From Sphingomonas_L flavalba_A (lineage in GTDB: Bacteria; Pseudomonadota; Alphaproteobacteria; Sphingomonadales; Sphingomonadaceae), in contig NZ_CP180208.1 of the NCBI RefSeq assembly GCF_047553045.1, forward strand, positions 1,550,001 through 1,614,000: a stretch of DNA of 64,000 nucleotides, written 5' to 3'. A program made the position numbers and the translations under genes. Below the pieces are notes generated by a model. The model saw only the letters and a list, made by a program, of their open reading frames with translations. It did not search any database and was not told the DNA's origin. Of the stretch, positions 51,024 to 60,479 are shown piece by piece; the stretch's first letter is position 1; each line of letters begins with the position of its first letter.

Positions 51024-51962
51024 CTATGTGGGTTCGCCGCCGGCCGCCGCAAGGGAGGCCAGCGAAACCGGAAAGGTTCGCGCACAGAACGCGCAATCGA
51101 CGCCGATGATCCCGTCCGCATCGGCCATTGCCGCGCGTTCCTCCGCAGGAAAGCGGGCGAGGACGCTGGCGATATGGACGGGGTCGCAGCGGCAGCCCTT
51201 GCCGAGCGCGGTCTCGCCGAGCAGCCGGACCTCATCCTCTTCATGGAACAGGCGCCAGACCAGCGTGTCGAGCGGCAGCGCCGGATCGGTCAGTTCGTTC
51301 GCCTTGATCGTCGCGGCGAGCGCCGAAACATGCGCCCACTGGCCATGGTCGATGCGGGCGTGAAGCCGGTCTCGCCCCGCTTCGCCGCCGGGCAAATGCT
51401 GGACCAACATGCCGCCGGCGACGCAGGGGAGCCCCGCCCCGCCGGCGATGGCGACACGGACCAGACTGGGGATCTGTTCCGACTGGGCGAAATACGCCTC
51501 GGCGGCGGCGGCCAACGACCCCCCTTCCAGCGGCACGATGCCCTGATAGCGTTCGCCGGTAACCGCCTGATCGAAGGTGATCGCCAGATAACCCTGACCG
51601 AACAGCGCGAACAGCGACGGATCGGCCGGCGCCTCGGCGAAACGATCGGCGTCGAATTGCAGATAGCCGCGCAGCGCGCCGGCGCGATAATCGCAGACCA
51701 GCAGGTCGACGACACCGCCTTCAGTCTGCGCCTGCAGCGTCATCTGCCCGTTCTCGTCCTTCAGCGTCGTGCCGAACAGCGCGGTCAGCACCAACGCCTC
51801 CGCCAGCAGCGCTTCCAGCCGCGGCGGATAGGCATGCGCGGCGAGAATCGCGTCGAGCGTCGGGCCGATCCGGGCGAAGCGACCGCGCGCGTCCTGCGCC
51901 GGAATCGCAAAGCCCAGCGCCAGGTCGATCGCGGTGGCCGCTGGGTCGGCGGGCGCCGGCAT
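51024..51962 (-). CDS. hslO: Redox-regulated chaperone Hsp33
   Basis: A 312-residue Hsp33. The N-terminal domain (LGFAIPAQDARGRFARIGPTLDAIL) leads to the C-terminal zinc centre with CRC and DCAFC; oxidation of these Cys releases zinc and activates it as a holdase. I take the ATG at 51962, seven bases after argF, as start. It is the third gene of argD-argF-hslO. Confidence 0.93.
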   Translation of the reverse strand: MPAPADPAATAIDLALGFAIPAQDARGRFARIGPTLDAILAAHAYPPRLEALLAEALVLTALFGTTLKDENGQMTLQAQTEGGVVDLLVCDYRAGALRGYLQFDADRFAEAPADPSLFALFGQGYLAITFDQAVTGERYQGIVPLEGGSLAAAAEAYFAQSEQIPSLVRVAIAGGAGLPCVAGGMLVQHLPGGEAGRDRLHARIDHGQWAHVSALAATIKANELTDPALPLDTLVWRLFHEEDEVRLLGETALGKGCRCDPVHIASVLARFPAEERAAMADADGIIGVDCAFCARTFPVSLASLAAAGGEPT

Positions 51963-51969
51963 CAGACCG

Positions 51970-52923
51970 TCACAGCCGGCCGAGGCACCAGAGCAGCACC
52001 GATTTCTGCGCGTGCAGCCGGTTCTCCGCCTCGTCCCACACCGCCGAGCGCGGGCCGTCGATGACGTCGGACGCCACCTCCTCGTCGCGGTGGGCGGGCA
52101 GGCAGTGGAGGAAGGTAGCATTGCCCTTCGCCGCCGCCATCAACCCGGCATTGACCTGATAGGGCGCCATCGCCGCCAGCTTTTCCGCCGCATGCGCCTG
52201 CCCCATCGACACCCAGGTGTCGGTGACGACGATGTCGGCGGCGGCAGCGGCGCGCAGCGGATCACGTTCCACCACCACCGTCGCGCCGGTGCCGGCGAGA
52301 CGCGCGCGCGCCGCCGCGACGAAGCGGTCGTCGGGGTCGTAGCCCTCCGGGCAGCCGATCGCGACCGAGAAGCCGAACAGGCCGGCCGCCTCGACGATCG
52401 AGTTGAGGACATTGTTGCCGTCGCCCAGCCATGCCCATTTCGAGCCGGGAAGCTGCACCCCGCGCTCGACGACGGTCAGCAGGTCGGCGACGATCTGGCA
52501 CGGGTGCGACAGATCGGTCAGGCCGTTGATGACCGGCACGCCGGCGTGCGCCGCCATCTCCTCCACCTTCGCATGATCGTCGGTGCGGATCATGATCGCG
52601 TCGGCATAGCGGCCGAGCACGCGGGCGGTGTCGGCGACCGTTTCGCCCCGGCCGAGCTGCATCGACCCGGCGTCCATGACGATACTGGTGCCACCGAGCT
52701 GGCGGACCGCCATGTCGAACGACACGCGGGTGCGGGTCGAGTTCTTTTCGAAGATCATCGCCAGCACATGGCCGTCAAGCGGCCGGTCGGCGTCGGCCCG
52801 GCCCTTCGGCCAGCCGGCGCGCGCCGCCTTGCGATCGACCGCGTCGGCAAGCATCGCCGCGACCCCGTCCCCGCCGGCATCCGACAGGTTGAGGAAATGG
52901 CGGATCGTGCCGGTGCCGCTCAT
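51970..52923 (-). CDS. argF: Ornithine carbamoyltransferase
   Basis: A 317-residue transcarbamylase that makes citrulline from ornithine and carbamoyl phosphate. It has the phosphate loop STRTRVSFD, the substrate region HPCQIVADL, and the ornithine-side HCLPAHRDEEV. The start overlaps the argD stop by four bases. Carbamoyl phosphate comes from CarAB, encoded a few kilobases away. Confidence 0.96.
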   Translation of the reverse strand: MSGTGTIRHFLNLSDAGGDGVAAMLADAVDRKAARAGWPKGRADADRPLDGHVLAMIFEKNSTRTRVSFDMAVRQLGGTSIVMDAGSMQLGRGETVADTARVLGRYADAIMIRTDDHAKVEEMAAHAGVPVINGLTDLSHPCQIVADLLTVVERGVQLPGSKWAWLGDGNNVLNSIVEAAGLFGFSVAIGCPEGYDPDDRFVAAARARLAGTGATVVVERDPLRAAAAADIVVTDTWVSMGQAHAAEKLAAMAPYQVNAGLMAAAKGNATFLHCLPAHRDEEVASDVIDGPRSAVWDEAENRLHAQKSVLLWCLGRL

Positions 52924-54113
52924 GCCGCGTCGTCGGACGGAGTGAAGCTCCGCGCGCCTTCCGACAGCTTGCGGGCGAATTCGGCGATATGGTCTTCCTC
53001 TATCACCAGCGGCGGCAGGATACGGACGACGTTATCGCCAGCCGCAACGGTGAGCAGGCCATGATGATCGCGCAGGTGGGCGACGAAATCACGGCTCGGC
53101 ACCTTCAGCCGCAGGCCAAGCATAAGCCCGGTGCCGCGCACGCTGTCGAACAGCGTGTCGTGGTTGGGGATCATCTGCTCCAGCGTCTGGCGCAGCCGTT
53201 CGCCCATCTGCTTCACATGGTCGAGGAAGCCATCGGCGAGGATGACGTCGAACACCGCCTGCCCCGCCGCCATCGCAAGCGGATTGCCGCCATAGGTGGA
53301 GCCGTGGGTGCCGGGCACCATGCCCTTCGCCGCTTCCTCGGTCGCGAGGCAGGCGCCCATCGGAAAGCCGCCGCCGATGCCCTTGGCGCTGGCCATGATG
53401 TCCGGCACGATGCCGTATTGCTCATACGCGTATAGCGTGCCGGTGCGGGCGACGCCGCTCTGCACCTCATCCAGGATCAGCAGCAGGCCGTGCTTGTCAG
53501 CGAGCGCGCGCAGCCCTTTCAGGAATTCCGGCGTCGCCGGGCGGATGCCGCTTTCGCCCTGGATCGGTTCGACAAGGAAGCCGGCGGTGCTGGCGTCGAT
53601 CAGCCTTTCAGCCGCCTCCAGATCGTTGAACGGCGCATAGGCGAAGCCCGGCAGCAGCGGCTCGAACCCCTCGCGAAGCTTTTCCTGATCCGTCGCGCTG
53701 ATCGTGCCGAGGGTGCGGCCGTGGAACGCGTTGGAGAAGGTGATGATCGTGTGCCGTTCCGGATTGCCGTTGGCATAGTGGTAACGACGCGCGGTCTTGA
53801 TCGCGCATTCGACCGCCTCGGCGCCGGAGTTGGTGAAGAACACCGTGTCTGCGAAGGTGTTGTCGACCAGCCGCTGGGCGAATGCCTCACCCTGCGGGCT
53901 GCCGTAGAGGTTGGAGACGTGCATCAGCGTCGCCACCTGATCCTGCACCGCCTTGGTGTAATGCGGATGACCGTGGCCGAGCAGGTTGACCGCAATGCCG
54001 CTGGCGAAATCCAGATAGCGTTCGCCGCGCTCGCCGATCAGGTAGCAGCCCTCGCCTCGCACCGGCCGCGTCCCGCACCGGGGATAGACGGGCATCAGCG
54101 CGGAAATCGTCAT
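52920..54113 (-). CDS. argD: Acetylornithine aminotransferase
   Basis: A 397-residue PLP enzyme of arginine (and lysine) synthesis. It has LLILDEVQSGVARTG and the Lys-containing MASAKGIGGGFPMG (PLP Schiff base). The start is the ATG at 54113 with GAAAGGA nine bases upstream. A promoter (54185-54213) and then a terminator-like hairpin (54151-54174) precede the gene, suggesting attenuation. First gene of argD-argF-hslO. Confidence 0.95.
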   Translation of the reverse strand: MTISALMPVYPRCGTRPVRGEGCYLIGERGERYLDFASGIAVNLLGHGHPHYTKAVQDQVATLMHVSNLYGSPQGEAFAQRLVDNTFADTVFFTNSGAEAVECAIKTARRYHYANGNPERHTIITFSNAFHGRTLGTISATDQEKLREGFEPLLPGFAYAPFNDLEAAERLIDASTAGFLVEPIQGESGIRPATPEFLKGLRALADKHGLLLILDEVQSGVARTGTLYAYEQYGIVPDIMASAKGIGGGFPMGACLATEEAAKGMVPGTHGSTYGGNPLAMAAGQAVFDVILADGFLDHVKQMGERLRQTLEQMIPNHDTLFDSVRGTGLMLGLRLKVPSRDFVAHLRDHHGLLTVAAGDNVVRILPPLVIEEDHIAEFARKLSEGARSFTPSDDAA

Positions 54114-54150
54114 CGCAGGGTCCTTTCGGAGGCGGGCGGCAGCCCAATGC

Positions 54151-54174
54151 AAAAAGGCGGCTTTACCGGCCGCC
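54151..54174 (-). terminator. Terminator-like hairpin in the argD leader
   Basis: On the minus strand GGCGGC and GCCGCC pair, followed by five T. It is 62 bases after the ABC permease stop, so it can end that gene. It also lies just after a good promoter for argD, so it could act as an attenuator. Confidence 0.7.
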
Positions 54175-54184
54175 TGAGGCCGCG

Positions 54185-54213
54185 CGTATAAGCCCGGCGG
54201 AGCGCAGAATCAA
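54185..54213 (-). promoter_or_regulatory. Sigma70-type promoter upstream of argD
   Basis: On the minus strand TTGATT, a 17-base spacer, then TATACG. Transcription would start near 54178, just before the hairpin at 54174-54156. Confidence 0.55.
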
Positions 54214-54235
54214 TGCAACGCTATGCGGCGGTCCG

Positions 54236-55063
54236 TCAGTTCCGGATCTTCCACCCGGTGCGGAGCAGCGCATAGGCGAGGACGCCGAGTGCGATGTTGA
54301 TCGCCAGCAACAGCGCGGCACCGATCATGATCGGCGAATCCGCTTCGCCGAGGAAGCCGTAGCGAAAGCCGGAAATGATGTAGAAGAACGGGTTGGCATG
54401 GCTGATCGCCCGGTAGAGCGGTGCGAGATTGTCGATTGCGTAGAAGGTACCGGAGAGCAGCGACAGCGGCGCGATGACGAAATTGGTGACCGAGGCGGCG
54501 TGATCGAACTTGTCGGCCCAGATCGAGGTCAGCACGCCAAGGAAGGACAGCATCACCGCTCCGTTCAGCCCGAACCACAGCAGAGCGGCGGGGTGGCGCG
54601 GCATTACGTGCAGCCCCGGCCACAACAGCATCGCCGCCCAGATCACCAGCCCCACCAGAATCGCGCGCGTGACCGAAGCGAGGACCAGCCCGGCCAGCAA
54701 CTCCGCATGCGACAGCGGCGGCATCAGATAGTCGACAATCGTCCCCTGGATCTTGCCGACCAGCAGCGAGAAGCTGGCGTTGGCGAAGGCGTTCTGCATC
54801 ATCCCCATGACGATAAGGCCGGGTGCGATGAAATCGGCGAAAGGATGGCCGAGCACGGTGCGGCTGGCGCCGCCGAGCGCGACCGTGAAAATCGTCAGGA
54901 ACAGCAGGTTTGTTACCGCCGGCGCCCATATCGTTTGAAGCTGCACCTTGAAGAAGCGGCGCACCTCCTTCACATACAGCGTCCTGAGACCCGGCCAGTT
55001 GACGTTCTTGATCGTTGCCTCGCCGGGTGCGAAGCGGATTCCGGGCTGGGGCTGGTCGTTCAT
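54236..55063 (-). CDS. ABC-2 type transporter permease
   Basis: A 275-residue permease with six hydrophobic segments. The region SGTFYAIDNLAPLYRAISHANPFFYIISGFRYGFLGE is typical of ABC-2 exporters (polysaccharide or drug), as is the cytoplasmic lead-in VKEVRRFFKVQLQTIWAPAVTNLLF. The ATP-binding partner is not in the window. The start is the ATG at 55063 (MNDQPQPG). The long frame upstream is antisense to gcrA and not coding. Confidence 0.85.
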   Translation of the reverse strand: MNDQPQPGIRFAPGEATIKNVNWPGLRTLYVKEVRRFFKVQLQTIWAPAVTNLLFLTIFTVALGGASRTVLGHPFADFIAPGLIVMGMMQNAFANASFSLLVGKIQGTIVDYLMPPLSHAELLAGLVLASVTRAILVGLVIWAAMLLWPGLHVMPRHPAALLWFGLNGAVMLSFLGVLTSIWADKFDHAASVTNFVIAPLSLLSGTFYAIDNLAPLYRAISHANPFFYIISGFRYGFLGEADSPIMIGAALLLAINIALGVLAYALLRTGWKIRN

Positions 55064-55135
55064 GGCAACAGCGCCTATCGGCACGCGGCCGGACCCGCAA
55101 GAATGCACGGCTGAATTTCGGATTGAAGGATAGAC

Positions 55136-55813
55136 ATGGCCTGGACCGACGAGCGGATCGAGCAGCTCAAGACGATGTGGGAAGGCGGGCTGACCGCCAG
55201 CCAGATCGCTGAAACCCTGGGCGGCGTCAGCCGTAACGCGGTGATCGGCAAGGCGCACCGCCTTGGCCTGCAATCGCGCCCGTCGCCGGTGAAGGAGAAG
55301 GACAAGAGCAAGGCGAAGGAGGCGGCGCCCGCCAGCCCCACGCCAGCGCCCGCGCCGCGCGAGCCCGCCGCGCGCCATGCCGAACCGACCCCGACGCCGG
55401 CTCCGCGTCCGTCCGCGCCGCGCCCGGCACCAGCCGCGGCGGCGCCCGCGGCGAGCGAACCGGCGGCGGAACCCGCCGTCCAGCTGCGTTCGATCGGCCC
55501 GGGCGGCTTCCTGCGTCAGGGGCCGGGCGACCAGCAGGCGCCGATTGCCCCCGCGCCGCCCCGCCGGCTGGTTCCAGCCAAGCCGAGCCCGGAAATGGCC
55601 GGCAAGACGACGCTGCTCGACCTGAGCGACAGGATCTGCAAATGGCCGCTTGGCCACCCCGGCGAGCCGGATTTCCATTTCTGTGGCGGGCCGGTCAATC
55701 CCGGTTTCCCCTACTGCGTCGAGCATTGCGGGCAGGCCTATCAGGCGCAGCTCCCCCGCCGCGACCGGCGCGCGCCGCCGCCGCTGCCGTTCGGTGGGCC
55801 GCGGGTACGGTAA
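55136..55813 (+). CDS. gcrA: GcrA cell cycle regulator
   Basis: A 225-residue protein with the GcrA N-terminal helix-turn-helix (MAWTDERIEQLKTMWEGGLTASQIAETLGG then SRNAVIGKAHRLGL), a Pro/Ala-rich linker, and a C-terminal Cys/His cluster (CKWPLGHPGEPDFHFCGGPV, then YCVEHC). In Caulobacter GcrA binds RNA polymerase sigma70 and acts at GANTC-methylated promoters. It is confined to alphaproteobacteria. Divergent from the ABC permease. AAGGA precedes the ATG. Confidence 0.95.
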   Translation: MAWTDERIEQLKTMWEGGLTASQIAETLGGVSRNAVIGKAHRLGLQSRPSPVKEKDKSKAKEAAPASPTPAPAPREPAARHAEPTPTPAPRPSAPRPAPAAAAPAASEPAAEPAVQLRSIGPGGFLRQGPGDQQAPIAPAPPRRLVPAKPSPEMAGKTTLLDLSDRICKWPLGHPGEPDFHFCGGPVNPGFPYCVEHCGQAYQAQLPRRDRRAPPPLPFGGPRVR

Positions 55814-55819
55814 CGCTGT

Positions 55820-56455
55820 TCAGGCCGAGCGATAGCGCCAGAGTAGTAGCGGGCGGGCAAGGAGCAGGCCCGCTATGAAGCCGCCGATATGGGCGGCGAC
55901 GGCGATGTGCATCTGCGAGCCGGCGGTCGCCAGCGCGAACAGCGCCTGGACCAATATCCACGCCGCCGCCAGCCACAGCACGCGGACGGTGGTAGAGGAC
56001 AGCGGGCCGATCGCCCGGACCTGCTGGCGGCTGAACAGCAAAGCATAGGCGCCGAGCACCGCCGAGATCGCACCGCTCGCCCCGATCATCGGCTCCGGCG
56101 CGAACGGGCCGGCGAAATACTGGGCGCCCGCAGACGCGTAGGCGCCGACGACATAGAGGAAGGCGAACGGTCCGGCGCCGACCACGCTTTCAACAAAGCG
56201 CCCGCAAAAGGCGAGCATCAGCAGGTTGAAGCCGAGATGGGCGACGCCGCCATGCAGCAGCGTCGCGCTGAGCGGCGTCAGCCACGCCGGCACCGCGCCG
56301 GTCAGATTGACGAAGCCGCTGACCCGCCCGGGAATGAAGCCGCCGAGATAGGCCGCCGCGTCAGCCTTGCCCAGCGCCCATAGCGCCACATAGGCCAGCG
56401 CCGTGACCCAGAGCAGCGCCTGGGTCAGCCGGCCTTGCGGAAGCGTGATGGGCAT
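55820..56455 (-). CDS. Rhomboid-family intramembrane serine protease
   Basis: A 211-residue membrane protein with about six helices. The catalytic pair is Ser127 in GASG and His189 in AVAAHIGGF; Asn77 in the HLGFN motif is the oxyanion residue. It cleaves substrates within the membrane. It follows greA by 42 bases; the start is at 56455. Substrate unknown. Confidence 0.88.
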   Translation of the reverse strand: MPITLPQGRLTQALLWVTALAYVALWALGKADAAAYLGGFIPGRVSGFVNLTGAVPAWLTPLSATLLHGGVAHLGFNLLMLAFCGRFVESVVGAGPFAFLYVVGAYASAGAQYFAGPFAPEPMIGASGAISAVLGAYALLFSRQQVRAIGPLSSTTVRVLWLAAAWILVQALFALATAGSQMHIAVAAHIGGFIAGLLLARPLLLWRYRSA

Positions 56456-56497
56456 GGGGGTGGGTCCTTCGGGTACGCGGCGGCGTGCCCGCGGTCT

Positions 56498-56977
56498 TTA
56501 GATGAATTCGATCTTGGACACCACGTACCAACGGTCGCCAGACGGCACCGTCACCTCGATCTCGTCATCAATACGCCGGCCGATCAAGGCCCGGCCGAGC
56601 GGCGAGTTGTACGAGATACGGCCGCGCTTGGCGTCCGCCTCCGTCTGGCCGACGATCTGATAGGTCACCGGCTTGTCATTCTCGTCGAGCAAGGTGACGG
56701 TCGCGCCGAAAACGATCTTGTCGCCCGACAGCGTCGTCGGATCGATCACCTGGGCGCGGCTCAGCCGATCCTCGATGTCGCTGATCGATGCCTCGATATG
56801 GCCCTGCCGCTCTTTCGCAGCATGATATTCCGCATTCTCGGACAGGTCGCCATGGGCGCGCGCTTCCTCGATGGCGGCGATCACGTCCGGCCGGTCGACG
56901 GTTTTCAGGCGGTGCAGCTCCTCGGAGAGGGCCTTGTGCCCTTCGGCCAGCATCGGCAGCTTTTCAACGGTTGCCAT
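56498..56977 (-). CDS. greA: Transcription elongation factor GreA
   Basis: A 159-residue GreA. The N-terminal coiled coil (LSEELHRLKTVDRPDVIAAIEEARAHGDLSENAEYHAAKERQGHIE, with the conserved DLSENAEY acidic tip) enters the RNA polymerase channel and promotes transcript cleavage in stalled complexes. The C-terminal FKBP-like domain follows. The ATG at 56977 is preferred over a TTG/ATG six codons earlier. It is after carB on the same strand. Confidence 0.96.
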   Translation of the reverse strand: MATVEKLPMLAEGHKALSEELHRLKTVDRPDVIAAIEEARAHGDLSENAEYHAAKERQGHIEASISDIEDRLSRAQVIDPTTLSGDKIVFGATVTLLDENDKPVTYQIVGQTEADAKRGRISYNSPLGRALIGRRIDDEIEVTVPSGDRWYVVSKIEFI

Positions 56978-57055
56978 TCGTTCCACCCTTGTCAAAAGAA
57001 ACTCGGCCGGCGACCCGTCATCCAGGCCGCCGTCCCGCGAAACAAAATTTCGGGA

Positions 57056-60000
57056 TCAGGCGTGTAAACCCTCATAGTATGACTGGAGGGGGCGCACTTC
57101 AAGGGGATGGGCACGCAAAGCCTCTATCGCCTTCACCGCAGCCACGCTGGCCGCGGCGGTAGTGAAATAGGACAGCTTCCCCGAAATCGCCGATGCGCGG
57201 ATCGACTGAGAATCTTTCAGCGACTGCCAGCCTTCGGTGGTGTTGAAGATCAGGTCGACGTCGCCGTCCTTGATCCGGTCGACGATGTGCGGGCGACCCT
57301 GCGCCACCTTGTTCACCGTTTCGACCGCAACGCCGTGGGCGGCAAGGTAATCGGCGGTGCCGGCCGTGGCGATGATCGTAAAACCAAGCGCCGCCAGCGC
57401 CTTGACCGCCGGCAGAATAACCGGCTTGTCGCCATCCTTGACGGAGACGAACGCCGTTCCCTTGGTCGGCAGACTGGCGCCGGCACCCATCTGCGCCTTG
57501 GCAAAGGCGGTGGCGAAATCCAGGTCAATTCCCATAACTTCGCCGGTGGACTTCATTTCCGGTGAGAGGACCGGGTCGACACCGGGGAAGCGGCCAAAGG
57601 GGAATACCGCTTCCTTGACGACGATATGGTCGATCGTCCTGTCGATACGCGGCAGGTCGGCCAGCTTCTCTCCGGCCATGACACGGGCGGCGATCTTGGC
57701 GATCGGCGTACCGATCGCCTTGGCAACGAACGGCACGGTGCGGCTGGCGCGCGGGTTGACCTCGATCAGGTAGACATCGCCGTCCTTGACCGCGAACTGG
57801 ACGTTCATCAACCCCTTGACCTTCAGCGCGGTGGCGAGCGCCACGGTCTGCCGGTCGATTTCCGCGACGATCTCTTCGCTGAGACTGTAGGGCGGCAGCG
57901 AACAGGCGCTGTCGCCGGAATGGACGCCCGCCTCCTCGATATGCTGCATCACGCCGGTGACGACGACATCGGTGCCGTCGGCGATCGCATCGACGTCGAC
58001 CTCGATCGCGTCGCGCAGATAGCGGTCGATCAGCACCGGGCTATCGCCCGACACGCGCACCGCCGTCTGGATATAGGAATCCAGCTGGGCCTGGCCGTCG
58101 ACGACCTCCATCGCCCGGCCACCGAGCACGTAGGACGGGCGCATAAGCACCGGGTAGCCGATGCGTTCGGCGACCGCGACCGCCTCGTCCCGGCTACGGG
58201 CGATGCCGTTGTCGGGCTGGCGCAGGTTCAACTGGTTGACCAGCCGGGCGAAGCGTTCGCGGTCCTCCGCCAGGTCGATGGCGTCCGGGCTGGTGCCGAG
58301 GATCGGGATACCCGCATCCTCAAGCGCCTGCGCGAGTTTCAGGGGCGTCTGGCCGCCGAACTGGACGATCACGCCGACCAGTTCACCCTTCGACTGCTCG
58401 ACATGCAGGATCTCCAGCACGTCTTCGGCGGTCAGCGGCTCAAAATACAGGCGGTCGGAGGTGTCATAGTCGGTGCTGACCGTTTCCGGATTGCAGTTGA
58501 CCATGATCGTTTCGTAGCCGGCATCGGCCAGCGCGAAGCAGGCGTGGCAGCAGCAATAATCGAATTCGATGCCCTGCCCGATCCGGTTCGGGCCGCCGCC
58601 GAGGATAACGATCTTCTTGCGGTCGGACGGTTGCGCCTCGCACTCCGGCGCGTCGAACAGCGGCGCTTCGTAGGTCGAGTACATGTAGGGGGTGCGCGCG
58701 TCGAACTCGGCGGCGCAGGTATCAATGCGCTTGAACACCGGGCGAACGCCAAGACGGTGGCGCAGCGCGCGGACCTCATCCTCGGTGACGCCGCCGGTCA
58801 TCGCCACCACCGCGTCACGGACCAGACCGGAACCGCGCGCAATCGCCCGATCCATGCCATGGCGCAGATTGACGGATTGCAGCGCCAGCCAGGCCAGCCG
58901 CTTGTCGGAAAAGCCAAGCGCCTTCAGCCGGCGCAGACCGTCCGCATCCTGCGGCAGGCCGCCGTCGACCACTTCACGCTCGGCAGCGACGATCTCGGCC
59001 AGCCGGTCGAGGAACCAGGGATCGAATTTCGACACCTGATGGACTTCGACGACGCTCAGCCCCTCGCGCAGCGCCTGGGCAGCAACGAGCAGCCGGTCCG
59101 GCGTCGGCCGCGACAGCGCGGCGAGAATGTCGTCCCGCGACGCGCCGACCAGCGCGTCAACGGTGTTCAGGCCGGACAGGCCGGTTTCCAGCCCGCGCAG
59201 CGCCTTTTGCAGGCTTTCATGAAAATTGCGCCCAATTGCCATCACTTCGCCAACGCTCTTCATCGACGTTGAGAGCAATGGCTCCGCGCCCTTGAACTTT
59301 TCGAACGCGAAGCGCGGGATCTTTGTGACGACATAGTCGATCGTCGGCTCGAAGCTGGCCGGCGTCGCCCCGGTGATGTCGTTCTGGATTTCGTCCAGCG
59401 AATAGCCGACCGCCAGCTTGGCGGCGACCTTGGCGATCGGGAAGCCGGTCGCCTTCGACGCCAGCGCCGACGAACGGCTGACCCGCGGGTTCATCTCGAT
59501 CACCACCAGTCGCCCGTCGGCGGGATTGACCGCGAACTGGACGTTGGAGCCGCCGGTTTCCACCCCGATCTCGCGCAGCACAGCGATGCTGGCGTTGCGC
59601 ATGATCTGGTATTCCTTGTCGGTCAGCGTCAGCGCCGGCGCGACGGTGATGGAATCACCGGTGTGGACGCCCATCGGATCGACATTCTCGATCGAGCAGA
59701 TGATGATGCAGTTGTCGTTGCGGTCCCGCACGACCTCCATCTCATATTCTTTCCAGCCGAGCAGCGATTCCTCGATCAGCACCTCGGTGGTCGGCGAAGC
59801 GTCCAGCCCGCCGGTGACGATGCTGACGAATTCGTCACGGTTGTAGGCGACGCCGCCGCCGGTGCCGCCAAGCGTGAAGCTGGGCCGGATGATCGCCGGC
59901 AGGCCGATATGGTCGAGCGCAGCGACCGCCTCTTCCAGCGTATGGGCGATGCGCGACCGGGCGCTTTCCAGCCCGATCCGGTCCATCGCCTCGCGGAATT

Positions 60001-60391
60001 TCAGCCGGTCCTCCGCCTTGTCGATCGCCTCAGCGTCGGCGCCGATCATCTGGACGCCGAACTTCTCCAGCGTGCCGTCGTTATAGAGGGCAAGCGCGGT
60101 GTTGAGCGCGGTCTGCCCGCCCATCGTCGGCAGTACCGCGTCCGGGCGCTCTTTCTCGATGATCTTGGCGACGATTTCCGGCGTGATCGGCTCGACATAG
60201 GTCGCGTCGGCCAGTTCCGGATCGGTCATGATCGTTGCCGGGTTGGAATTGACCAGGATGATCCGGTAGCCCTCCTCCTTCAGCGCCTTGACCGCCTGGG
60301 TGCCGGAATAATCGAACTCGCACGCCTGGCCGATGATGATCGGCCCCGCGCCGATGACGAGGATCGAGGAAATGTCGGTTCTTTTGGGCAT
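57056..60391 (-). CDS. carB: Carbamoyl-phosphate synthase large subunit
   Basis: A 1111-residue synthetase with two ATP-grasp halves. The first begins SSILVIGAGPIIIGQACEFDY and the second has KIVILGGGPNRIGQGIEFDY; both carry ATP-binding and Glu/Asn metal motifs. The C-terminal allosteric MGS-like domain is present (LAALGFTIIATAGTADYLAAHG). It makes carbamoyl phosphate for arginine and pyrimidines. The ATG at 60391 is the start. It follows carA after 88 bases, which hold a small hairpin (CCACTC/GAGTGG). Confidence 0.97.
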   Translation of the reverse strand: MPKRTDISSILVIGAGPIIIGQACEFDYSGTQAVKALKEEGYRIILVNSNPATIMTDPELADATYVEPITPEIVAKIIEKERPDAVLPTMGGQTALNTALALYNDGTLEKFGVQMIGADAEAIDKAEDRLKFREAMDRIGLESARSRIAHTLEEAVAALDHIGLPAIIRPSFTLGGTGGGVAYNRDEFVSIVTGGLDASPTTEVLIEESLLGWKEYEMEVVRDRNDNCIIICSIENVDPMGVHTGDSITVAPALTLTDKEYQIMRNASIAVLREIGVETGGSNVQFAVNPADGRLVVIEMNPRVSRSSALASKATGFPIAKVAAKLAVGYSLDEIQNDITGATPASFEPTIDYVVTKIPRFAFEKFKGAEPLLSTSMKSVGEVMAIGRNFHESLQKALRGLETGLSGLNTVDALVGASRDDILAALSRPTPDRLLVAAQALREGLSVVEVHQVSKFDPWFLDRLAEIVAAEREVVDGGLPQDADGLRRLKALGFSDKRLAWLALQSVNLRHGMDRAIARGSGLVRDAVVAMTGGVTEDEVRALRHRLGVRPVFKRIDTCAAEFDARTPYMYSTYEAPLFDAPECEAQPSDRKKIVILGGGPNRIGQGIEFDYCCCHACFALADAGYETIMVNCNPETVSTDYDTSDRLYFEPLTAEDVLEILHVEQSKGELVGVIVQFGGQTPLKLAQALEDAGIPILGTSPDAIDLAEDRERFARLVNQLNLRQPDNGIARSRDEAVAVAERIGYPVLMRPSYVLGGRAMEVVDGQAQLDSYIQTAVRVSGDSPVLIDRYLRDAIEVDVDAIADGTDVVVTGVMQHIEEAGVHSGDSACSLPPYSLSEEIVAEIDRQTVALATALKVKGLMNVQFAVKDGDVYLIEVNPRASRTVPFVAKAIGTPIAKIAARVMAGEKLADLPRIDRTIDHIVVKEAVFPFGRFPGVDPVLSPEMKSTGEVMGIDLDFATAFAKAQMGAGASLPTKGTAFVSVKDGDKPVILPAVKALAALGFTIIATAGTADYLAAHGVAVETVNKVAQGRPHIVDRIKDGDVDLIFNTTEGWQSLKDSQSIRASAISGKLSYFTTAAASVAAVKAIEALRAHPLEVRPLQSYYEGLHA

Positions 60392-60479
60392 TAGCGGCCT
60401 TGGTGCATGCTGGAAGCCCACTCACCCTTGCGGGAGAGAGTGGCGAGGAAAGCGGAAGACGGCGGCGCCTGGACGATTG

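Noticed and set aside
57626..59272. A 548-codon open frame antisense to carB
   Set aside because: carB motifs cover the whole region on the minus strand; the plus frame is a composition artefact.
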